The notes beneath the pieces were generated by a model. The model was not told the DNA's origin, did not search any database, and saw only the letters and a program-made list of their open reading frames with translations. 64,000 nucleotides of DNA, taken from Bradyrhizobium manausense. Lineage in GTDB: Bacteria > Pseudomonadota > Alphaproteobacteria > Rhizobiales > Xanthobacteraceae. Where the stretch lies: contig NZ_JAFCLG010000013.1 of the NCBI RefSeq assembly GCF_018129685.1, positions 1-64,000 on the forward strand. Reading direction: 5' to 3'. The translations under genes and the position numbers were made by a program. Shown piece by piece: positions 1 through 8,655 of the stretch; position 1 is the first letter of the stretch, and each line of letters begins with the position of its first letter.

Positions 1-1
1 C

Positions 2-163
2 CTGCGCGCCGGCGATATCGAGGTGACCGCTATCCACAGCCACATGCTTGATGAGCAGCCGCGGCTGTTCTTCATCCATTTCTGGGCCAATGACGATGCC
101 GAGAAGTTAGCGCACGGCGTTCGCGCGGCTTTGGAAAAGACCGCGATCGCGAAAACTCAATGA
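2..163 (+). CDS. DUF1259 (LppY/LpqO-type) protein, C-terminal fragment
   Basis: The gene runs in from the left edge; only the last 53 residues are visible. The segment with HSHMLDEQPRLFF, IHFWAND and AEKLAHGVRAALEKT closely resembles the C-terminus of DUF1259 proteins, whose biochemical role is not settled. Its TGA overlaps an upstream ATG at 160, but the better start of the next gene is at 217. In related genomes this family often sits by copper-related genes, which agrees with the CusF-like neighbour. The family call rests on recall of the motif. Confidence 0.7.
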   Translation: MRAGDIEVTAIHSHMLDEQPRLFFIHFWANDDAEKLAHGVRAALEKTAIAKTQ

Positions 164-216
164 TCCAAGCTACCGCCGTCCGGTTCGGCCGGCGCTCCAT
201 CAGAAAAGGAAAGCCA

Positions 217-513
217 ATGAAAGTTGTTCGGAACGTTTCAGCTTGCGCCGTGATGATTGTATTCGCGATGTCGACGGCCAGCGCGCAGCAAGCCATAAGA
301 GGGACTGTGACGGGTATCGACGAGCCCGGTGGCAGGATTTCCATCCAGCAGACAGCCTCCGGCACGGTGGGGGCCACCGGCACCGCCGCGCCCGACAGTT
401 ACAAGGTCAAGGATGGCCTGCTGTTCAATGCCGTGCATCCCGGCGACAAAGTGGCGTTCTCGGCCGAAACCATCGATGGCGCTAAGACGATCACTGAACT
501 CGAAAAGGAATAA
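217..513 (+). CDS. CusF-like periplasmic metal-binding protein
   Basis: A 98-residue secreted protein. The start at 217 is preferred over 160 because an AAAGGA ribosome site lies just upstream and the protein then opens with a clean signal peptide (MKVVRNVSACAVMIVFAMSTASAQ). The mature part has the small beta-barrel pattern of CusF domains: GTVTGIDEPGGRISI near the start and HPGDKVAFSAE near the end. The Trp/Met/His copper ligands of E. coli CusF are not evident, so copper binding is uncertain. It follows the DUF1259 fragment directly and may be co-transcribed with it. Confidence 0.7.
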   Translation: MKVVRNVSACAVMIVFAMSTASAQQAIRGTVTGIDEPGGRISIQQTASGTVGATGTAAPDSYKVKDGLLFNAVHPGDKVAFSAETIDGAKTITELEKE

Positions 514-616
514 CGGCGACGCCGTTGGCAGGCAACGAGTGGGCTGTTACCCGTCTGGAGCGCACGGCCCCGGCGCCTCCTGACTACCGGCGCTGGCGTG
601 GTGGAAGTCCCAACGA

Positions 617-1888
617 CTAGACCGGCCTGATGTCGCTACCGACCCTCGCTTTCGGATGGGATTTCCAGCCGAGGTTCTCGGCGCTGGCGGTCATGGAGGC
701 CTTTGTCCACCGATGGGTGGGACGTTCGATGAAGCGCCACGTCGCCCAGGCCATGACGACCGTTCCGGAGACGATCGCGGCGGTCCACAGTTCGACGTTG
801 TCGACCGGGGCCGCCGCCGCGAGGATCGTATAGCCCATCTGCATGTGCAGCAGATAAAGCGGATACGTTATGCCGCCTGCGGCGAGGACCAGACCGGCAG
901 GCAGCGGCAGCTTTCGAATCCGCGTCGCGAAAAAGATGACGACGATCGAGACGAGGCAGATCGCGGCTACGATGCGCGCGTCGAACGAACCGCCCGTATG
1001 AACGCCGAGATGTTCGAGCTTGTGGATCGCCTGAAAGACCGACGTGCCCACGGAAAGCGCGAAAATGCCGTAGAGCTTGAGGTCCCGTCGCCCGCGGTAA
1101 TATTCGTAGATCAGCAGCCCGACCGCGAAGAACCCGCTGTCGTCGGCCATGAACAGCTTTTTGAAGATCGGCGCGTCGATCGTGAGCTCATTGGCAAAGG
1201 TGATGCCGAGCCAGACCAGGATGATGGCGTCGATGCGGCGCGGGAAGAGTCCGAGCGCCAGGAACGCCGCTACCCAGGCGTAGAACACGATTTCGATCAC
1301 CAGCGACCAGTAGGACGTGTCGACGTAGGATTGCCCTAGCAGGCTGTTGAAAAACGATTTTTGAGAGGCACCATGAGCAACATTGATTCAAGACCCCGTC
1401 GCTCGACGCAAGAAAGATTCAAGGTGAGAGCTGCTTCGATTCGATTGTTGCTTCGGATCATCCTCATCTCGCATTTTTCAACAGCCTGCTAGGGCAGGTG
1501 CAGCTACGAACAAGTTGGCAAGCCACTGCGCGAAGCTGACGTCGAAATTGGTGCCGCCGAGCAAAAGGATCGTCGCGAACGTCAACGTCATGCAGAACAG
1601 GAAGGTCGGATAGATGCGGCTGAACCGCGCGATGGCGAAGCCGACGGGGGTCCGGCTTTCGCCGGAATAAGCGATCACGAATCCGCTGATGGTGAAGAAG
1701 ATGGGAACGCCCAGAAATCCGTATTGCGCGTAGGAGGCAAGATACGGAAGCGCGACTTGCGGCACGCCGTTCGAGGCTGGGCCCCAGAACCCATAATGAT
1801 AGAGGACGACCGCCGCGACGGCGACCAAGCGCAACAGATCGAGTCCGGGTACCCGCGAGGGGTCGGAACGGTAGGTCGCTTCGGACAT
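617..1888 (-). pseudogene. Acyltransferase 3 (OafA/YrhL-type) gene split by an insertion
   Basis: The gene is in two halves. The N-terminal half (1478-1888) starts MSEATYRSDPSRVPGLDLLRL and has the family's LVAVAAVVLYHYGFW and GFLGVPIFFTISGFVIAYS segments. The C-terminal half (617 to about 1335) resumes with GQSYVDTSYWSLVIEIVFY and continues through several membrane helices. These integral-membrane enzymes move acyl groups onto sugars or lipids. Removing the 149-bp element and one CTAG copy restores a continuous ALGQSYVDTSYWSL reading. With the insert, translation stops at a TGA in the element's end, so the full enzyme is not made. A separate C-terminal start at 1300 is possible but would lack half the protein. 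Confidence 0.85.
1336..1492. mobile_element. 149-bp MITE-like element with CTAG target duplication
   Basis: Positions 1340-1354 read CAGGCTGTTGAAAAA and 1474-1488 read its exact reverse complement, so the element has 15-bp perfect terminal inverted repeats. It is bounded on both sides by CTAG (1336-1339 and 1489-1492), a 4-bp target duplication. It interrupts the acyltransferase gene, and excising it with one CTAG restores the frame. A short internal ORF starts at about 1373 (MSNIDSRPRRSTQERF) and stops in the right end. The element is far too short for a transposase, so it is a non-autonomous derivative. CTAG targets are seen in IS5- and IS1182-like elements, but I cannot fix the parent family. 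Confidence 0.8.
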
Positions 1889-2017
1889 GTCGTTGCCTCC
1901 CGGGAATGACCGCGCATCATCGGCGCGGCTGTTGAAGATGTTGTTAACGGCTGTGGCGGGATCCGCTGAGTATGTCCGTTTCAGGCCGCCGGGTAGCGCT
2001 TCGGATCGGCCCGGGGG

Positions 2018-3205
2018 TCATGTCGCCACCGCCAAAATCTGGCCTGCCGCGGCGCACAGGAAGACCACCAGCCACGGCGGCGTTCGCCAAAGGAACAGCA
2101 GCAGAAAAGCGAAAGATGCGAGGGGGAAATCGGCCTTCGTGAGGATACCAGACGTCCAGACGGGATCGTAGAACGCAGCGAGCAGAAGCCCTACGACCGC
2201 GGCGTTGACGCCGCGCAGCGCGGCCTGGGTCGCCGTCCGCCGCCGGAGCGTTTCCCAGAACGGCAGGATCCCGATCACCAGCAAAAACGAAGGCAAGAAA
2301 ATCGCGAGGAGGCAGAGGACGGCGGTCTTCCAGCCGCCGATGACGGCGCCGAGATAGGCCGCGAACGTGAACAGCGGTCCCGGCACCGCCTGTGCGGCGC
2401 CATAGCCGGCCAGGAACGCGTCGTTGCCGATCCATCCGGACGGAACGACCTCGGATCGCAGCAGCGGCAGGACGACGTGGCCGCCACCGAAAACCAGGGA
2501 TCCGACACGGAAGAAGGTGTCGAACAGGCGAACGCTTTGACCGTCCGTGGCGGCGGCGAGTACCGGCAGGCTCCCCAGCAGAAACGTGAAGACGATTAAC
2601 GCAAGAACGCCCACCGTCGGGCTGGCCGGAAGCTTTAATTCCGTTGGCTCCGCCGGCGGCCCTTCCCTCAGGATCGCCAGGCCGACGGCCGCGCCCACGA
2701 CGATGGCTCCGATCTGGCCCCACGCCGACGGCACCGCAAGAGCGATCGCGGCCGCGATCACGGCCAGGGTGACGCGCTGACGATCAGGCGTGAGGCTTCT
2801 CGCCATTCCCAGGATGGCCAGCGCCACGACCGCGACGGCTGCGACCTTCAGACCGTGTAGCCAACCGCCGCCGGCGTCTCCTGCCGCGGAAAGCCCGTAT
2901 GCGAACAGGACGAGCGCGAGCGCTGACGGGAGCGTGAACGCCGTCCAGGCGGCCAGCGCGCCGAGGTAGCCTGCCCGGGACAGACCGATGGCGATGCCCA
3001 CCTGGCTGGAGGCCGGCCCGGGTAGAAATTGGCAAAGCGCCACCAGATCGGCGTAGCTGTGCTCCTCGAGCCATTTGCGGCGTTCAACAAACTCGTTGCG
3101 AAAATAACCCAGGTGCGCAATCGGCCCGCCGAACGATGTCAGGCCGAGTTTCAGGAAAGCCGCGAATACCTCGCCGGCGCGTCCTTTGGTGTTCTCCCCG
3201 CTCAT
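2018..3205 (-). CDS. chrA: Chromate efflux transporter ChrA
   Basis: A 395-residue integral membrane protein of the long-chain CHR family, which exports chromate across the inner membrane. The two homologous halves are visible. The N-terminal half has LTSFGGPIAHLGYFRNEFV and ALCQFLPGPASSQ; the C-terminal half has SLVFGGGHVVLPLLRSE and AVPGPLFTFAAYLGA. About ten hydrophobic stretches and the normal family length suggest an intact gene. It lies 22 bp downstream of the PadR-type regulator on the same strand, indicating a two-gene operon. Confidence 0.93.
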   Translation of the reverse strand: MSGENTKGRAGEVFAAFLKLGLTSFGGPIAHLGYFRNEFVERRKWLEEHSYADLVALCQFLPGPASSQVGIAIGLSRAGYLGALAAWTAFTLPSALALVLFAYGLSAAGDAGGGWLHGLKVAAVAVVALAILGMARSLTPDRQRVTLAVIAAAIALAVPSAWGQIGAIVVGAAVGLAILREGPPAEPTELKLPASPTVGVLALIVFTFLLGSLPVLAAATDGQSVRLFDTFFRVGSLVFGGGHVVLPLLRSEVVPSGWIGNDAFLAGYGAAQAVPGPLFTFAAYLGAVIGGWKTAVLCLLAIFLPSFLLVIGILPFWETLRRRTATQAALRGVNAAVVGLLLAAFYDPVWTSGILTKADFPLASFAFLLLFLWRTPPWLVVFLCAAAGQILAVAT

Positions 3206-3227
3206 GCGAAGGCGCCCGAAGAGAATG

Positions 3228-3530
3228 TCAGCGCTTCATCGCCTCGCCGGTGAATTCCCGCACCTTGTGCTTTGCGAGATCCAATCCGCGCTTGCCGACC
3301 TTGGTCGCCTTGTAGAGCTTCTTGGTCACACGCCCGTCCCGCTGCACCCGCGAGGTCAGATAACCCTTGCCTTCCATGGCGTGCAGCATCGGATAGAGCG
3401 TTCCAGGGCTCAGCCGATAGCCGTGCCGACCCAACTCGTCGATCATCCACTGCCCATAGATTTCGTGTTCCGCAGCATGATGCAGAATGTGTAGCCGGAT
3501 GAAGCCGGAAAGCAGGTCGTCGAATTTCAT
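3228..3530 (-). CDS. PadR-family transcriptional regulator
   Basis: A 100-residue winged-helix repressor. The start is the ATG at 3530 (MKFDDLLSGFIRL); a TTG two codons upstream is less likely. The PadR hallmarks are the YGQWMIDEL helix, the recognition segment LSPGTLYPMLHAMEGKGYL and the wing TKKLYKAT. It lies immediately upstream of chrA and probably controls the pair; the palindromes 32 to 59 bp upstream of its start are candidate operators. That chromate is the inducer is inference from the neighbour. Confidence 0.9.
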   Translation of the reverse strand: MKFDDLLSGFIRLHILHHAAEHEIYGQWMIDELGRHGYRLSPGTLYPMLHAMEGKGYLTSRVQRDGRVTKKLYKATKVGKRGLDLAKHKVREFTGEAMKR

Positions 3531-3561
3531 CGTCAAGGTTCATGCGCGGTTCGGGCCCCTG

Positions 3562-3589
3562 TATCGATTAACGATATCGGGAACCGATA
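3562..3589. promoter_or_regulatory. Overlapping palindromes upstream of padR-chrA
   Basis: Two palindromes overlap here: TATCG-N5-CGATA at 3562-3576 and TATCGG-N3-CCGATA at 3575-3589. They begin 32 bp upstream of the padR start, where an autoregulator would bind. The sequence does not show the ATGT/ACAT arms common for PadR sites, so assignment to this regulator is inference. The rest of 3590-3867 holds no gene I can support. Confidence 0.45.
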
Positions 3590-3867
3590 GTGAAGCCAAG
3601 CGTTCATCGCCATTAGCGTTGATGATCCGGAACACCGGTCAACCGTAGGCCGATTGGTCAATCTATTTTCGTCCGATGGTCATCGCAAATTCAGTCAGTA
3701 GGTGTATAACTTCGCCGGTCGCCTATGATGGTTACGGTCTTCATCCCTTGATAGAGGAGATCGACCGCAGATTTCAGCGCGCCGATCCGCGTCTCTTCAG
3801 AAATTGAAACGCGCTTTCCATCTTGGTCGGCTCCGCCTTCTACCAAGTACGACATTCTAAAATCTGA

Positions 3868-4395
3868 TCATTTGTGGTGCTGATGTACAGGCGCTCCGCC
3901 TTCATATCCTCTCAGGCTGGCATACCGCTGAATCTGTCCGGAATCGAGGAGCGCAGCGGTGGACAAATGATATTTGAGGTGGGTTTCGCGAAGATCTCCT
4001 TGGGTCCGAGCAACTGCAGCAGTTAGGGTCTGGAGGCTCTCAGGAGTAACGGCCCGCGAGGCAAATTGCCGCTCGAGCTCGCCTTCCCGTTCGATCAACT
4101 TCACCCCCAACGGAATCGACTCGCGCTTCATGGATTCGAACAGTGTCCGCACCGCCGAGATCTGGTCCGGTTTCAATTCAAGCTTGTCCGCAAGTTCGAG
4201 GACGTGCGACGGACCGGGATAACCGTTCAGTTCGGCGGCAAGCGCCATTCCCATGCCGCGTCCCAGGTTAAGATCCGCAACCTGCTGCTCCGACAGCGCC
4301 TTGACGGTCCGGCTCTGCATTCCTTGGTATGGGCTTTCGGCAAAGGAGTTGCCCGTGGCGAGCAGCAGGGCGGCGATCGTAAGAATGCGCTTCAT
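3868..4395 (-). CDS. Spy/CpxP-like periplasmic protein
   Basis: 175 residues with a signal peptide (MKRILTIAALLLATGNSFAES) followed by an all-helical domain. The segment LELADKLELKPDQISAVRTLFESMKRE resembles the LTxxQ repeat of Spy/CpxP/ZraP-type chaperones and heavy-metal-resistance proteins, and the C-terminus ends in a His-rich tail (GGAPVHQHHK). Such proteins buffer envelope stress or bind metals in the periplasm. It shares strand and neighbourhood with chrA and lies just upstream of the methyltransferase stop. The exact function is not known. Confidence 0.7.
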   Translation of the reverse strand: MKRILTIAALLLATGNSFAESPYQGMQSRTVKALSEQQVADLNLGRGMGMALAAELNGYPGPSHVLELADKLELKPDQISAVRTLFESMKRESIPLGVKLIEREGELERQFASRAVTPESLQTLTAAVARTQGDLRETHLKYHLSTAALLDSGQIQRYASLRGYEGGAPVHQHHK

Positions 4396-4419
4396 TGGAG
4401 GTCCTCCGTGAATATCGCC

Positions 4420-5040
4420 TCACCTTCGCATAAAACGGCTGAACTGAAAACGCTGCGTGTTGCCGCCGGGGGTGATGTGATCGTGCCACCTTGAATCGAC
4501 CAGGCTGAACTCGGGTCCGAGAACGGAGGCAACGGCTTCCGGATCATAGCGCACGATCGGCAGCCCGCTGCACCTTTCGGGGCCGTCCGGAGCGAACGTC
4601 GCAATGATCACGTGACCGCCCGCGCGCACCGCTTTCTTCAGGCGGACGACATATGCATCGCGATCAGCGGCCTCTGTGAGAAAATGGAAGGCGGCACGAT
4701 CGTGCCACAGGTCATACGTCCTCGAAGGCTCCCAGGCCGTCACATCCCCAGCGACCCAGTCGATCCTGTCGGCGCGCCGTCCGAGCCTCTTTTTCGCCTC
4801 GTCGAGGGCGTTTGCGGAAAGGTCGAGTACCGTTACTCGGCTGAATCCCTTCTCAAGCAGGCTATCAACAAGTCGTGAAGCACCACCCCCAACGTCGATG
4901 ATGTCTGCATCGCTTCGTATGCCGGTTGCGGCGATAAGATCGAGTGACGGGGCCGGGCTCTCCTGAAACCAGCTTACTTCCTTCTCGGCCTTCGTCGCGT
5001 ATACGTTCTGCCAATGAGCTTGGCGGTCGGAATTATTCAT
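4420..5040 (-). CDS. Class I SAM-dependent methyltransferase
   Basis: 206 residues from the ATG at 5040, chosen because a strong GGAGGAGGGG ribosome site precedes it and the N-terminus MNNSDRQAHWQNVYATKAEKEVSWFQ is typical of this family. The SAM-binding motif I is IIDVGGGASRLVD; the acidic motif II is VTVLDLSANALDEAKKR; motif III is DRIDWVAGDVTAW. DLWHDRAAFHFL is the conserved post-III segment. The acceptor is unknown; similar proteins are often labelled thiopurine/tellurite-type or generic methyltransferases. It is divergent from the nucleoside phosphorylase, 37 bp apart. Confidence 0.88.
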   Translation of the reverse strand: MNNSDRQAHWQNVYATKAEKEVSWFQESPAPSLDLIAATGIRSDADIIDVGGGASRLVDSLLEKGFSRVTVLDLSANALDEAKKRLGRRADRIDWVAGDVTAWEPSRTYDLWHDRAAFHFLTEAADRDAYVVRLKKAVRAGGHVIIATFAPDGPERCSGLPIVRYDPEAVASVLGPEFSLVDSRWHDHITPGGNTQRFQFSRFMRR

Positions 5041-5077
5041 GGCTGCGTCCCCTCCTCCTATCCAAGGTGCATCATAG

Positions 5078-5866
5078 ATGGCCGTGCCTCCCATTCTCGA
5101 CAACAAGCACCCTTCGGCGCCTTCGGTCTTCGTGCCCGCAGCGTTGATGCGGGAAGCGCGACGCCAGAAGAACATCAAGGAGACCGACGTCCCGACCGTT
5201 TGCCTGCTGGATCCGGACGGCGATCTCGTCCGCCATCTTCGCCGGACCGGGCGCGCCAAGCCGTTCGCAGGATGGCCATGCTATCATACCGAACTCGATG
5301 TATTCTCCCTCGCCGGCAGAGATGTCGGCATCGTCGGGCGGGCAGTCGGCGCTTCTTTTGCGGTCCTGGTGGCTGAAGAACTCTTCGCCAGCGGATGTCG
5401 CCTGCTGATAAGTTTGACGTCTTCCGGGCAGATCGTCGCCTCCGGATCCCCTCCGTATTTCATCATCATCGATCGCGCATTGCGCGACGAAGGCACAAGC
5501 TACCACTATGCTGAGCCATCGGAGTACGCGAGCGCATGCCCGCGGTTGCTGGCGGCGGCGGTCGAGGCCCTAAAGCAAGGCGGCCCGAGAACGATCACCG
5601 GCGCGACCTGGACCACGGACGCTCCCTTCCGCGAGACGAAGGAAGCCATTCAGGCCGCGGCCGACAAGGGTATTCTCGCCGTCGAAATGGAGGCAGCCGC
5701 TCTGTACGCATTCGCCGCGGCGACGAACTGCAAAGTCCTGTGCCTGGCTCACGTGACGAACACGATGGCTCAAAGCGGCGCAGACTTCGAAAAAGGCGAG
5801 GACGACGGCACGGTGGATGCGTTGGCGGTGCTGGGCACGGTCGTAGCTGCCTTGGCCGAAATGTAG
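5078..5866 (+). CDS. Nucleoside phosphorylase (PNP/UDP family)
   Basis: 262 residues. The phosphorylase-I fold is shown by GRAVGASFAVLVAEELFASGCRLLISLTSSGQ, and the family signature by ILAVEMEAAALYAFA, whose Glu residues bind the ribose. These cytosolic enzymes split nucleosides into base and ribose-1-phosphate. The central region SYHYAEPSEYASACPRL is typical of the uridine-phosphorylase-like branch. Proteins of this type recur beside metal-resistance genes without a proven reason. It is divergent from the methyltransferase. Confidence 0.85.
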   Translation: MAVPPILDNKHPSAPSVFVPAALMREARRQKNIKETDVPTVCLLDPDGDLVRHLRRTGRAKPFAGWPCYHTELDVFSLAGRDVGIVGRAVGASFAVLVAEELFASGCRLLISLTSSGQIVASGSPPYFIIIDRALRDEGTSYHYAEPSEYASACPRLLAAAVEALKQGGPRTITGATWTTDAPFRETKEAIQAAADKGILAVEMEAAALYAFAAATNCKVLCLAHVTNTMAQSGADFEKGEDDGTVDALAVLGTVVAALAEM

Positions 5867-5895
5867 CTGTCAAGCTCACGCGCCGCGGCTGCCCC

Positions 5896-6219
5896 TCAAG
5901 ATCGCGGTGCCAGCAAGATCACGACGGCACCGACCATGCATATGCTCGCCCCGGTCACGTCCCAACGGTCTGGACGCTGGCCTTCGACGATCCAGAGCCA
6001 CAGGATCGATGCGACGATGTAGACGCCGCCGTAGGCCGCGTAGGTCCGACCGGCGGCGTCGCTGTCGACGAGCGTCAGCAGGTAGGCGAACAGCGCCAGC
6101 GATGCCATGCCGGGCGCAAGCCATAGCGCCGACTTGCCAAGCCGAAGCCACGCCCAGAACGCGAAGCATCCCGCGATCTCGGCGATCGCCGCGCCTACGT
6201 AGGCAAGCATCGTGATCAT
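5896..6219 (-). CDS. YnfA-family (UPF0060) membrane protein
   Basis: 107 residues from the ATG at 6219, which has a GGAG site 9 bp upstream and gives the family's usual length. Four hydrophobic helices are visible, with GAAIAEIAGCFAFWAWLRLGKSALWLAPG and AGRTYAAYGGVYIVASILWLWIVEG, both near-diagnostic for YnfA/UPF0060. The family is distantly like small multidrug transporters; its substrate is unsettled. Its stop lies 29 bp beyond the convergent nucleoside phosphorylase. Confidence 0.92.
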   Translation of the reverse strand: MITMLAYVGAAIAEIAGCFAFWAWLRLGKSALWLAPGMASLALFAYLLTLVDSDAAGRTYAAYGGVYIVASILWLWIVEGQRPDRWDVTGASICMVGAVVILLAPRS

Positions 6220-6241
6220 GTTAGGCCGCTCCACTCCCTCA

Positions 6242-6990
6242 TCAGATTCGTCCCGCCCAATCCGCCATGAACTGAGGAAGAATCCGGACCAACTCGCTTT
6301 CGAGAGCCTTATCGAGACCGGACAGGATCAGCAAGCCGCTGGCAATGAGCACGCCGCCGAGAACCGCCTTGCCGCCCTTGCCGCACGAAAGCATGCGGCC
6401 GCGCCAGCGCATCAAGGTTTCGCGCGAAAGCATGCCAAGCAGCAGGAGCGGCAGCCTAGGCCAATCGACACGATAGCGGTGGCCTTCGCTGTCAATTCCT
6501 GAGTCGCCTGTTGCCTTCGAAGCCGTAAAATGACGGTTACGATCAGGCCCGTGACGGCTGCGATTCCCACGTACAAGGTCCATCGACTTGCCGCCCCTCT
6601 ACCGCTGCCTCCCACTATCATGGCAATCACGAAGCTGGCTACCACCGCGGGCAACACTCCAAGCACGATCGGAAGGTGTCTCGCCACCCAGCCGGCGACG
6701 CGTTGAGATCGCTGCAGCTTCGGAGCGAGCAGGGTGAGCAGCCGCTGGCTCCATGACCAGATCGCCAGCGCCGCGAAAGGCGTCGCAAGGGCGAATATCA
6801 CCAACTACATCCCGGCATCGTCGATCATGACCCTGAGAATTTCAGCCGATTGCTCGGGATAAGATAGTCCGGCGGCCGCCAACAGCGAAAAGACAATCCC
6901 GACCCTCACGACCCGAAACGGAAACAAAATCCGTCGCAGCCACCGCAGACGGACTTGTCCCAAACGAAAAAAATTGAATTCTGCGGACTG
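6242..6990 (-). pseudogene. Decayed membrane-protein genes, 3' part CcdA-like
   Basis: Reading the minus strand from about 6990, an open frame encodes hydrophobic helices (VGIVFSLLAAAGLSYPEQ) but meets an in-frame TAG at 6805-6807. It continues as VIFALATPFAALAIWSWSQ with more helices to 6412. Near 6455 the frame shifts. The new frame (6242 to about 6460) reads LPLLLLGMLSRETLMRWRG and VLGGVLIASGLLILSGLDKALE, which resembles the C-terminal end of CcdA-like cytochrome c biogenesis/thiol-transport proteins. The CPC-type N-terminal motif of CcdA is absent. I read this as a remnant, possibly two genes joined by deletion. The first part is unidentified. Confidence 0.5.
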
Positions 6991-7476
6991 AAGAGTATTG
7001 CCAAAACCGGAGTCCCATTTCCAAAACGGCTTTGCCGAATTGGCATGTGCGCTTGAACCAAGCAGTCGACGAGGTTCGGCTAATGAAGCTCATCATGGGA
7101 ATTGGAGCCTCGCACTTTGTCGGCGCCCATCCCGAGCAATTAGCTCGAGGAGCGCGCCGAGGCATCATAGTGTCACGGCGAACGAAGAGTGCCTATCCAT
7201 TTTTAGCCCGTCGCGGCCGCGTTCACCGAACTTGCGCTTGCCGTAGATGCTCTGTGGTGAGCAGACGTCCTTGCGATGGACCCGGTTACAATGGCAATAG
7301 CGGATCTACTCCGCCGCCTGGCCGCCGCGTTCCTCAGAAAAGCTGAGCCCGTCCTGGAGGTTAGACTTGGAGGGTCAGTGACTTATAACAAAAGTGGTTG
7401 CGGGGAAAGGATTTGTACCTCCAGCTTCACCTTGTCAGCGCAGCATGAAACAAGTGGTACGAAGAAGTCGGCGCGA
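6991..7476. other. Region without a supportable gene
   Basis: About 490 bp between the decayed membrane-protein region and the LPD7 gene. Several short open frames exist on both strands but none has a ribosome site, a recognisable motif or believable residue composition. I see no clear terminator for the converging transfer operon. Confidence 0.4.
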
Positions 7477-8655
7477 TCAGCGTTCTCGTTGCTGAATTCT
7501 CACCCGCTCACCGTTCCGGATTTGCAAAGCATCACCTTTATCGCCTTCCGATCGATGACGGTCCTGAGCTGGTTCCATGACGGTTGCTCGGCTGAATGAG
7601 TGTCCTTGTCCGAGATGGTGTGCAATTCGTCCCCTCGCCGCTTCCATGATGCTGTGACGCGCGCGTTCATCCTTAGGAAACACTCGTTCCAGTACTTTCT
7701 CGATCAGTACCATTTGGGATTGCGCCGTGACCAGGTCGGGATCGCGCGCCACCGTCTGCTGATCGGCCGTGCGAAATTTCTCAGCTGTCACCCGCCAGCG
7801 ATTGCGCGGCACCTGCCGCTGTTCGATATGCGCGTGTCCACTAGTGGCGTCGATCACCTTGATTTCCTTTGTGACCTGCTCGACCCCGTCCCTTCGCACG
7901 TGAACGCGGTCGCCGGGCTTCGCGTTACTGTCGGCGGTCGCCCTTTCAAGACCCACGCCCCACACCTGATGCTGCCGGCCATTGTCGAGCTCGAGAGCAA
8001 CATAAGTGGAAGCCTCGGCATCGGTACGATTGCGGTAAGGCGCCTGACCGACCTCGATCAGGCGTCCCGATATGCCTTTGTCGTAGTCAAACTTATCCGC
8101 GCGCTCACCTCTATTGGAAGCCGAACGAGCCTCGACCTCCGGCGTGCCCGAATGGGTCCGGTCCCAGACTTCTCGCCGATCAGCGAGCGTCTGTCGGTCA
8201 AGCTCTGTTGGCTGATAGCCCTGAACCTCTAGTCCGCGCGCGCCGGCTTCAAGCCAGGCCTCGCGCCGGAATTCCACGGACCCGCGGACCTGGAGAGACT
8301 CCCATTGCCGATGTTGCGCAACGCTGACCATGTCGCGGATCACCTCGGCCGCCGCGAGACGTGTGACCAGGCGGTCGTCGGTGACCTTGAAGGCGAGATA
8401 CTCGCCGCGCTCGTCGGCGTAAAGCCGCGCCTCGCCGTCTGGTCCATCTTTTCCGGGCTCATTGGTCACCACATAATATTTGCGCCGGATACGATCGGGC
8501 AGCGCATTGTCCTCGACCGTCGCGGAGGATGACTTGTCGGCCGGCGCTGACTTCGCTGCGGAATCCTCTCCCGACTTGTCCCTGCCGAGATCGTGCCCTG
8601 TGCGTTCCTGGCGTTTGAGGCTGAAGGCCTCGCCGTCGTCACGCATGTCGCTCAT
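7477..8655 (-). CDS. LPD7-domain conjugation-associated protein
   Basis: 392 residues, the last gene of the transfer operon, overlapping the coupling-protein stop by 17 bp. After a charged N-terminus, residues about 55-165 (RRKYYVVTNEPGKDGPDGEARLYADERGEYLAFKVTDD..., then DMVSVAQHRQWESLQVRGSVEFRREAWLEA) match the large polyvalent-protein domain LPD7. That domain is usually fused to the C-terminus of VirD2-type relaxases. Here it has no nuclease motif, and the window's relaxase at 62784 has no LPD7. It could therefore act in trans in relaxosome assembly or DNA delivery, which is inference. The C-terminal third is helical and unrecognised. Confidence 0.75.
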   Translation of the reverse strand: MSDMRDDGEAFSLKRQERTGHDLGRDKSGEDSAAKSAPADKSSSATVEDNALPDRIRRKYYVVTNEPGKDGPDGEARLYADERGEYLAFKVTDDRLVTRLAAAEVIRDMVSVAQHRQWESLQVRGSVEFRREAWLEAGARGLEVQGYQPTELDRQTLADRREVWDRTHSGTPEVEARSASNRGERADKFDYDKGISGRLIEVGQAPYRNRTDAEASTYVALELDNGRQHQVWGVGLERATADSNAKPGDRVHVRRDGVEQVTKEIKVIDATSGHAHIEQRQVPRNRWRVTAEKFRTADQQTVARDPDLVTAQSQMVLIEKVLERVFPKDERARHSIMEAARGRIAHHLGQGHSFSRATVMEPAQDRHRSEGDKGDALQIRNGERVRIQQRER

